A stretch of DNA of 64,000 nt, taken from NCBI GenBank assembly GCA_951812585.1, contig OX638318.1:2664380-2728379 (forward strand). Direction: 5' to 3'. The position numbers and the translations under genes were made by a program. Under the pieces are notes generated by a model. The model was not told the DNA's origin. It made no database searches and worked only from the letters and a program-made list of their open reading frames with translations. The stretch is from Rhodothermales bacterium. Its GTDB lineage: Bacteria; Bacteroidota; Rhodothermia; Rhodothermales; Bin80. Below, piece by piece: positions 58,253 through 64,000 of this stretch (the stretch's first letter is position 1; every line of letters begins with the position of its first letter).

Positions 58253-58747
58253 TTGACCGGCCTGCATATCACCCACGCGCATGCGGCATTGCGCCTGGAT
58301 GAGGCGCTGCTCGGCGCGCTGGTACGGCTTGTGCTGGATCGCGAGGCGCGCACTTTGGACTTTTTGGGCATCATCCTGACGGATCGCGCATCGCTGCGAG
58401 CCTTGAACAAGCGGTTTCGCGGAGGCGACTACGACACGGATGTGCTGAGTTTTCCAATGGGCGACAGTCAGGCGATCGATGGGGAGGTGTACGTCAGCTT
58501 GGACTACGCGAAGGCGCGGTGCGAGGAGTTTGGGGCTTCCTTCGTTGAAGAAGCGCTGCGCTACGTGTTGCACGGAATTTTGCACCTTGTCGGGTATGAT
58601 GACAAGGATGCGAGGGGTCAAGCCGGGATGCGTCGCCTGGAAGACCTGTATCTAGGCAGCCTTGCGGAGGCGGGTTACAACCTTGCGGACGACGTTGGCG
58701 CTCTGCATGATGTAGAAATGAATACAGGGGACGCCGAAGTCGAATAG
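58253..58747 (+). CDS. ybeY: Endoribonuclease YbeY (rRNA maturation)
   Basis: YbeY is a zinc RNase in 16S rRNA 3' processing and ribosome quality control. The 164-residue protein has RFRGGDYDTDVLSFPMGDS (family block) and the metal motif LHGILHLVGYDDKDARG. The two His ligands are present and an Asp stands where proteobacterial enzymes have the third His; the Bacteroidota form also deviates here. A TTG at 58253 is the start. About 40 residues follow the zinc motif, and the last 32 codons overlap the convergent metF gene. Confidence 0.88.
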   Translation: MTGLHITHAHAALRLDEALLGALVRLVLDREARTLDFLGIILTDRASLRALNKRFRGGDYDTDVLSFPMGDSQAIDGEVYVSLDYAKARCEEFGASFVEEALRYVLHGILHLVGYDDKDARGQAGMRRLEDLYLGSLAEAGYNLADDVGALHDVEMNTGDAEVE

Positions 58748-59608
58748 TTCTTCGCACTGCTGAACTGCCCACTGAATACCGACTTCGCGTATGTGTTCTG
58801 GGCGTGCTTCGACGACTTCGCTTGCCAGCGCTTCTGGAATCTCGATATTGAATCGGTAGGGCAACAACTCCAGCTGACGCTTGGAGGTGAATATTTTGAG
58901 GCCAGGAATGATCGGCACGGTAATGCCGGCATTGCGGCAGCGCTCAACAAATTTGGTGTAGTGTTTGTTGTCGAAGAACATCTGCGTCGTGATGTAGGCT
59001 GCGCCTGCATCCACCTTTCGCTTCAGGTATTGCACATCCCATGTCATGTTGGGGGCACGGTAGTGCTTTTCAGGGTAGCCTGCAACGCCGATGCAGAAGT
59101 CGGTAGGCACCGCATCGATGAGGTCTTCCAGGTAGCGTCCCCGGTTCATGGACTCGATCTGGTGCACGAGTTCTATCGCGCTCCGGTTTACGGCCGTTCC
59201 GGGCGGCAGTGTTTTCTGGTAGCCTGTGTCGTCGCCATGCAGCGCCATCACGTTGTTGATGCCCAGATAGTTGAGCTCAATCAGTGCATCTTCCGTTTCG
59301 CTGCGTGTGAAGCCATGACACAACACATGCGGGACGGTCTCTATGCCGAAGCGGCTCTTTATGGCGGCGCAGATGCCGATGGTTCCTGGGCGTTTACGCT
59401 TGATGCGCCGCCGCCAGGAGCCATCGGGAAGCTCTTCGTACTGCGCCTCCGCGGAGTGGCTGGTGACATCGATGAAGGGCGGCTGAAATGGCATCAGCTC
59501 TTCCACGACGGCCATGAGCTGTGCCGCGGAGCTTCCACGCTTGGGCGGGATGATTTCAAAGGAGATCAGCGGCTGCGTCGCAGCCTCCAACAGTTCGGGA
59601 ATCCTCAT
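58652..59608 (-). CDS. metF: Methylenetetrahydrofolate reductase
   Basis: Reduces 5,10-methylene-THF to 5-methyl-THF for methionine synthesis. About 318 residues in the typical FAD barrel: LISFEIIPPKRGS with its FAD- and folate-contacting Glu, PFIDVTSHSAEAQYEE, VPHVLCHGFTRSETEDALI, NNVMALHGDDTGYQK, FCIGVAGYPEKHYRAPN and AGAAYITTQMFFDNKHY. The ATG at 59608 is chosen; 59632 would add eight residues. Its 3' end overlaps the convergent ybeY by 96 bp, an unusually long overlap of two conserved genes. The DoxX gene lies 24 bp upstream on the same strand, so they may be co-transcribed. Confidence 0.94.
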   Translation of the reverse strand: MRIPELLEAATQPLISFEIIPPKRGSSAAQLMAVVEELMPFQPPFIDVTSHSAEAQYEELPDGSWRRRIKRKRPGTIGICAAIKSRFGIETVPHVLCHGFTRSETEDALIELNYLGINNVMALHGDDTGYQKTLPPGTAVNRSAIELVHQIESMNRGRYLEDLIDAVPTDFCIGVAGYPEKHYRAPNMTWDVQYLKRKVDAGAAYITTQMFFDNKHYTKFVERCRNAGITVPIIPGLKIFTSKRQLELLPYRFNIEIPEALASEVVEARPEHIREVGIQWAVQQCEELFDFGVPCIHFYIMQSANVVRKVVTRLRKAA

Positions 59609-59632
59609 GTGCTGTGACGGGAGGCGGCGCAC

Positions 59633-60793
59633 CTAGCGGTATCGGAATTGGTCTATTACTGCAGGGTCTTTGCTGCGCTTCAGGATCGCGCCAGAGTGCA
59701 CATCGCGAAACACGATTTCTTTCGGGCGGGGGGTGACATCGGCCAGGAACAGCGCCCAGCCCCAGATGCTGTAGCGGGCCTGCGTGATGACCGTGGGGTC
59801 TTTGTCAAGCGCTTCTACGGATTCTTTGGACGACAGTGTTTCCGGTACGGCGAGCGTCTCCACCGGGTTGGCAAAAGGACCTTCTTCCGGCAGCACATGC
59901 CCCAGGATTTCGCTAGCGCGCGCCGTTCGGGCGGTCACCGGTGCCGGGCTGGCGCGCTTGAACAGGTAGTGGTCGCACGACCAGTTGCCCGGGCCGTAAA
60001 GAAACAGCAGGATCAACAGGAACAACGTTAAAGCGGCAAGCTCGAAGCCCTGCGAGCCCTGGTGCAGCCCGACATGGATGTCGGTGACGATCAGTGCGCC
60101 CACGAGGACTGGTATCTGGAGCAGTGCCGCCAGCCGGGTGAGCAGTCCTGCGGTCAGGATGAAGCCGCCAAAGACATGCGTCAGCGCCACGTAGTGGAGC
60201 AGGACCGTAGACTGAAGCCGCGCCGCTGAGTCTGCCGACATCAGGTCAAAGAAGCTATTGGCATCCGCAATGAACTGTGTGCCGCGAACGAAGAGTGCGA
60301 TACCGAGGTAAATCCGCAGAAGATCAAAGGCCGGGCCACGAAAGACATTAAGCCGCCCCAGAAGCTGTTGCCATGGATGCTGGCGGCGCAGGTGATCGAT
60401 CGACCACTTTCCCGAGCCGCATACCAGGACGAGCGTCAGCAGAAAGAGCACCAGCGCCGAGAGCTGAAACGACTGGTCCGCAGAAAACATGCCGGACACA
60501 CTCAGAAAGACCGCCCCGAAAAGAATCGGAATCTGTACGAGCGTCGCCATGCGGGTCCAGAACCCGATGGCGATAGCGAGGCCCCCCAGGATGTGAATCA
60601 GCGCGACGCCGGTCATGACGCCTGGCGCGCTCAGCCAAGCCGGTGCGGATGCGGGCAGGAGCGACGTAAACAGTTCATGCTCGTACAGGAAGAGAACGCC
60701 GCGTGCAAACAGGCCGATGCCCAGATAGATGCGCACCAGGTCGAATGCCACTTCCCGGTACTCATCCAGCCAGGCAATAAACCTTTGAATCAT
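59633..60793 (-). CDS. Tandem DoxX-domain membrane protein
   Basis: A 386-residue protein with two DoxX-like four-helix domains in series. Domain one starts FDLVRIYLGIGLFARG and has LIHILGGLAIAIGFWTRMATL. Domain two starts FDLLRIYLGIALFVRGTQFI and has LTHVFGGFILTAGLLTRLAAL. The two copies clearly derive from a duplication. After residue 270 comes a cytoplasmic tail with ITQARYSIWGWALFLADVTP and a closing stretch on dhsgailkr-like residues. DoxX proteins relate to quinone or thiosulfate oxidation and redox stress, but function is unsettled. It lies 24 bp upstream of metF and downstream of a small membrane protein gene. Confidence 0.88.
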   Translation of the reverse strand: MIQRFIAWLDEYREVAFDLVRIYLGIGLFARGVLFLYEHELFTSLLPASAPAWLSAPGVMTGVALIHILGGLAIAIGFWTRMATLVQIPILFGAVFLSVSGMFSADQSFQLSALVLFLLTLVLVCGSGKWSIDHLRRQHPWQQLLGRLNVFRGPAFDLLRIYLGIALFVRGTQFIADANSFFDLMSADSAARLQSTVLLHYVALTHVFGGFILTAGLLTRLAALLQIPVLVGALIVTDIHVGLHQGSQGFELAALTLFLLILLFLYGPGNWSCDHYLFKRASPAPVTARTARASEILGHVLPEEGPFANPVETLAVPETLSSKESVEALDKDPTVITQARYSIWGWALFLADVTPRPKEIVFRDVHSGAILKRSKDPAVIDQFRYR

Positions 60794-60826
60794 CTAGCTG
60801 CCAGAAGAGTGAACCGCAATGATAAT

Positions 60827-61096
60827 CTAGTTGCGTCGAAGCATCAAGTCATCTTCCCACACTTCAGGCAGCCCGGCAGAGTCTCCGCCCTCCCAGTCGT
60901 AGTTGCTTGTCGGCTCTTGCACGGCATCGCTTCGCAAGAGCACCACGGGAGCCTTGCGAATAACGAGCATGCTGCGACGATGCCGGGGCCGGCCTACCTT
61001 GCGCTGCCGTGTAAAGTAAACGCGCAGGCCCTGCACCACAGCGAAGAGCACTAGGGGTGCAAACAGTATAAGAGCAACAATAAGGAATGTGTTCAA
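60827..61096 (-). CDS. Small single-helix membrane protein, function unknown
   Basis: An 89-residue protein with one N-terminal membrane helix (FLIVALILFAPLVLFAVVQGL), a basic cytoplasmic stretch (YFTRQRKVGRPRHRRS) and an acidic end (YDWEGGDSAGLPEVWEDDLM). It starts with TTG and is 33 bp upstream of the DoxX gene on the same strand. The positive-inside order supports it being expressed. I do not recognise a family. Confidence 0.5.
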   Translation of the reverse strand: MNTFLIVALILFAPLVLFAVVQGLRVYFTRQRKVGRPRHRRSMLVIRKAPVVLLRSDAVQEPTSNYDWEGGDSAGLPEVWEDDLMLRRN

Positions 61097-62193
61097 AGTG
61101 CGCGCGGTTGACCCATTCTGGAATTGCTAATGCAGTTTATTGCCATCGGTTCCGCAGCCGAGCGCTGCGGCGTGGGCAAAAGCGCAAAAAGCCATGCAAG
61201 CCGCCGCCCCGGCTGTCAGGTGTGCGGGTGCAGCGTAGCCGCCTGTCGCGGAGAGTTCTGTCTCGAACGATGCGCAGCTGTCATACACGCACAGCATGCT
61301 GCCGGTCGCGGCCGCTGTCGCAGCCGTCCTGTTGGATTGGCGCGCCTGCCCTGCCTGCGCGCCAGCATTCGTGGTGCAGGCGTCGGTGTCGCAAGTGCAG
61401 TCAGGAAGCCGCTTGCATTGCGGCCGGTTGTGCGCGATCATGCATCTGAAGCCATGCCCGATGCGCGGTCAAGCTTTGCAAGGCCCGTGAGAGTCGACTG
61501 CGGCGCACACACTGGCAAGCGCCGGGGAGGTTCTACTTGATAAGCGTCATCGTCTGCATTTGGATGAGCTTGCCACCGGACTCCAGGCGGTAGAAGTATG
61601 TGCCGCTGGCAACGTCCACAGCCTCCCAGTGCAGGGTGTGAACGCCGCGTCCATAGACCTGGTCGGTAAGCACGGCTACCTTTCGGCCCGTCGTGTCAAA
61701 GACGGCCAGACGTATTATTGGGCCTCAACGGGCGCTTCAAATTGGATGGCCGTGGATGCGTTGAACGGATTCGGGTAGTTCTGCGCCAAGCGGAATGCAG
61801 CAGGTAGTTTACCATCATCCTCGTCAACGGCAGTATCGGTTGATCCGATATTAGCAGTCCATACGCCGCGCCCATGCGTAGCTGCCACCAGCTGTCCATC
61901 CAAGGCTTACATTTGCCAGATAGACATTACGGGCAGCGCGTCATCAACGTAGGACCAGTTATCGCCTTGGTCAGTGGATTCGACTATGGTGGAGCCCTGC
62001 TAACGACACTTGGCGAGCCCGGAGAGGGCCCGGGAGAATTCCGTGGCCGGACAGAGAAGGCTGCCGTCGCCGATCAGGGGAGTGTGGCAGACTTGGAGAA
62101 GATGGAAGCGCTCTTGGCAGCCCTGTCTGCATAAGGCTACCCAGCGCCCCCGGGAAGGCATCGTGAGTGGGAACGTGCCGGAGATGTCTCACT
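61097..62193. other. Gene-poor tract around the BNR/T9SS remnant
   Basis: About 1.1 kb without an intact gene. The minus strand carries the decayed BNR/T9SS gene (61533-61996). The part 61097-61532 has GC-rich frames on both strands, Cys- and Ala-rich, without motifs. A plus-strand stretch near 62010-62134 (LGEPGEGPGEFR, LEKMEALLAALSA) is open for a short while but cannot be assigned. Confidence 0.45.
61533..61996 (-). pseudogene. Decayed BNR-propeller protein with T9SS C-terminal sorting domain
   Basis: On the minus strand the remnant reads STIVESTDQGDNWSYVDDAL (a BNR/sialidase-type blade), an in-frame TAA near 61908, then [15 protein letters not shown] (the usual last blade of such propellers). 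A linker and [20 protein letters not shown] follow. After a frameshift near 61716 the type IX secretion sorting domain continues: IRLAVFDTTGRKVAVLTDQV, HTLHWEAVDVASGTYFYRLE and the terminal SGGKLIQMQTMTLIK with a stop at 61533-61535. One stop and one frameshift, plus loss of the N-terminal part, make it a pseudogene. It shows the lineage used a type IX system. Confidence 0.8.
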
Positions 62194-62985
62194 CTAGTAA
62201 GGTTCCGCCCCCTCACGCCGCTCGAGTGACGGCATGAGGTCGTACTTGACCCAGCCAAATTCAGGATCTATGACCAGCGCCATTTCGAAAGCCTTGCGCG
62301 CCTCGCTAAGATTGTCCTCGTCCAAATGGGCAATGCCCAACCATGCATATACGTCGCTGTGTCCCCACGAAGGCTGGAGCGGATTCGAGACTGATTCTTC
62401 CTGAAAAAGCGTTGCCGCACGACGAAGACCCTCTATGGCCCTCTTCTTGCTGCCTCCCCACATTCTGGGTGTGTTGAAATCGCCGATCGCCTTGAGAAGC
62501 ACGACTCTGGGATTGTCGGGAGCGATTTCGACAGCCGTTCTCTGTGCGCGCCTTGACTTTTGCCCGAGTGTCATACCCAACAGGGGCTTAAGACTAATTT
62601 TTCGTCCGTAAACGCTCGCCAAGAGCGCCCATCCTTCCGCAAAGGACGGGTCCCGCTGCGTTGATTCCTCCAAGTGGTGGATGGCATAGTCAATGTGCAC
62701 GAGCAACTCGCGCTTAGGAATGTCGGGATTGCTGCCGGTAAGCAGATCAACCAGTTGATGCGCGGCGTACGCGGCGTAGTAGTGCGCAAGCGTAGCAAGG
62801 CTTTCATCGGCCGTTGCCCGTTCAAACGTTGCGCGGGCTTGCTGAATCTTGTCGGACTTGCCCTCAGACTCGCCTACCCGAAGCATCTGCTTGGCCTGCA
62901 ACAGGAGTGAGTCGGCGGGCTGGGCACGTATGGCTGTGACGGAAGCGAGCAACGCCAATATTGCAAGCAAAGTAGAGTGTCGCAT
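62194..62985 (-). CDS. Secreted TPR-like repeat protein
   Basis: A protein of about 263 residues with a signal peptide (MRHSTLLAILALLASVTAI, cut near IRAQ). The mature part is helical with TPR-like repeats: KIQQARATFERATADESLAT, LVHIDYAIHHLEESTQRDPS, the block AIEGLRRAATLFQEES and WLGIAHLDEDNLSEARKAFE with ALVIDPEFGW. Similar periplasmic TPR proteins occur widely in Bacteroidota as scaffolds. The ATG at 62985 is chosen; the frame runs to 63054. It is upstream-adjacent to, and on the same strand as, the TonB-dependent receptor fragment, with 104 bp between them, so it may be downstream in one operon. Confidence 0.78.
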   Translation of the reverse strand: MRHSTLLAILALLASVTAIRAQPADSLLLQAKQMLRVGESEGKSDKIQQARATFERATADESLATLAHYYAAYAAHQLVDLLTGSNPDIPKRELLVHIDYAIHHLEESTQRDPSFAEGWALLASVYGRKISLKPLLGMTLGQKSRRAQRTAVEIAPDNPRVVLLKAIGDFNTPRMWGGSKKRAIEGLRRAATLFQEESVSNPLQPSWGHSDVYAWLGIAHLDEDNLSEARKAFEMALVIDPEFGWVKYDLMPSLERREGAEPY

Positions 62986-63089
62986 GGGGTGCAGAATGTT
63001 GGTGAAGGGATTGCCGCAGTGATAGCGCCTAATTGTCAAGTGTGAAACATGCATTCTGCGTTGAAGCTACAGAATGCAACTGCATTCGG

Positions 63090-64000
63090 CTATGGTGAGA
63101 GGTTGATAACGGCCCCGAAGTACAGGAACCGGCGATACCGCGTGGACCGTCCGCTACGGCTGGAATAGTCCGAGGCATAATCGTAGTCCAAAACGTTGGC
63201 GCGATTGAGCACGTTGCCTACTGAAAGGTAGATGGAGACATTGTGTGCTCCAAACGGCACAAAGTAGTTGGACGCAATGTCGAGCCGGCGGAAGTCGGGC
63301 AGCCGTTCGGAGCCCGGCGGTCCTTCCACAGGTAGATAATATCTTCCTTCACCTGTGGAAATAGCATCGACTATCGGTGTAACCGGACGCCCGGTGGCAT
63401 GCCTAAACGTAAAGCTTCCATATAGAAACCTGACGATTCTCACCTTGCCTACGACCGTTAGGTTGTGCGTAATGTCGAACGGGGATGGCCCTTGTGCCAA
63501 TATATAGTCGGAACCCAGATGCTGGGCCTGAAGCCGCTTTGAATCGAGCAGAGAGTAGGCGAGCCAGCCATTGAACCGAGTCTGTAAGTACGCGCCAAAC
63601 TTGATGAAGAAGTCCAGGCCCCTGGCTTCGCCCTTACCAGTACTGAGATAGGTAGACGCGTCAGTAGAGAGCGTCAAGTTGCGGTACATCTTGTCATAGG
63701 CCTCCAACCTCAGTGTTAGGGGCCCTTGCTCATAGAGCCAACCCGCGATGAGGTGCCGGGCCAGTTGCGGCTCGAGTTTATGCTGCGAGGTCGCCGCTTC
63801 GTATTGGTAGGGCGATGGGAATTGATGATACAGACCCCACGCCAGCCGTATGCGAGAAGCCTCCGAAACCAGGTATCGGACAGAAAGGCGCGGATCCACT
63901 GTGGCCTGACCCGACAGCTGGTGGTAATCGGTCCGAGCGCCCGCCAAAAGGTGCACGCGCCGGGTTACCCTGAATTCTCCTTCACTATATAGGCCAGCTC
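63090..64000 (-). CDS. TonB-dependent receptor, C-terminal part (cut by window end)
   Basis: The frame is open to the window edge (it continues upstream through AGLYSEGEFRVTRRVHLLAG), so the N-terminal plug and most of the barrel are missing. The visible 303 residues are outer-membrane beta-barrel strands, for example RYLVSEASRIRLAWGLYHQF, PSPYQYEAATSQHKLEPQLA, GPLTLRLEAYDKMYRNLTL and GLDFFIKFGAYLQTRFNGWL. The final strands end in YRRFLYFGAVINLSP, whose aromatic-rich end is the usual barrel-assembly signal. The ligand cannot be inferred from this part. The TPR-like secreted protein lies 104 bp downstream. Confidence 0.85.
   Translation of the reverse strand, partial: AGLYSEGEFRVTRRVHLLAGARTDYHQLSGQATVDPRLSVRYLVSEASRIRLAWGLYHQFPSPYQYEAATSQHKLEPQLARHLIAGWLYEQGPLTLRLEAYDKMYRNLTLSTDASTYLSTGKGEARGLDFFIKFGAYLQTRFNGWLAYSLLDSKRLQAQHLGSDYILAQGPSPFDITHNLTVVGKVRIVRFLYGSFTFRHATGRPVTPIVDAISTGEGRYYLPVEGPPGSERLPDFRRLDIASNYFVPFGAHNVSIYLSVGNVLNRANVLDYDYASDYSSRSGRSTRYRRFLYFGAVINLSP

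Noticed and set aside
62010-62134. Plus-strand fragment LGEPGEGPGEFR ... LEKMEALLAALSA as a propeller or sulfatase remnant
   Set aside because: Only two short suggestive phrases, from different possible families, with no continuous homology.

Overview
The window is GC-rich bacterial chromosome, most likely from a Rhodothermota/Bacteroidota-type organism (Rhodothermales-like). The lineage markers are a SusC/SusD pair, a GWxTD-domain protein, an FG-GAP/ASPIC-UnbV lipoprotein, a DUF2723 membrane protein, the remnant of a type IX secretion sorting domain, and RF2 with a programmed frameshift. Start codons are often GTG or TTG, many genes overlap by 4 bp (ATGA), and clear Shine-Dalgarno sequences are rare. 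No rRNA, tRNA or CRISPR array was seen.

Layout. 0-7 kb: the tail of a class I/II aminotransferase, a small membrane protein, prfB and nadB, then a secreted HEAT-like protein facing a secreted TlpA-type thioredoxin protein. 7.0-7.4 kb: a decayed IS3-family transposase. 7.8-18.5 kb: the conserved translation/RNA cluster rimP-nusA-infB-rbfA-truB-ribF-rpsO-pnp plus an M16 peptidase. 18.5-23.3 kb: an RND efflux pump and its adaptor on the minus strand. 23.3-29.4 kb: a gene-poor accessory stretch holding a Rieske oxygenase, a GPP34-cytochrome P450 fusion and a decayed TolC-like gene. 29.4-34.3 kb: a SusC/SusD nutrient-uptake pair closed by a strong terminator. 34.4-35.4 kb: a 5'-truncated DNA methyltransferase-HNH fusion. 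35.6-40.8 kb: divergent GWxTD protein and FG-GAP/ASPIC lipoprotein.

41.2-54.7 kb holds a sugar-nucleotide epimerase, scpA-scpB-rluB-guaB, an Idh/MocA oxidoreductase, a SRAP protein, a possible group II intron relic, an M24 peptidase with a glycosyltransferase, an anti-sigma-type ATPase, and a minus-strand group of LptF/G permease, rsmI and an MBL hydrolase. 54.8-64 kb holds a DUF2723 protein, an unknown 154-aa protein, ybeY, metF, a tandem DoxX protein, a decayed BNR/T9SS gene, a TPR protein and the C-terminal part of a TonB-dependent receptor.

The housekeeping blocks are compact. The accessory blocks are separated by roughly 1 kb tracts, several of which carry recognisable gene corpses (transposase, TolC, BNR-T9SS, methyltransferase, possibly a retroelement). 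The strongest candidate for something undescribed is the GPP34-P450 fusion, whose I-helix appears to lack the usual acid-alcohol pair, next to a sterol-type Rieske oxygenase. All family calls come from reading the sequence; no database search was run.
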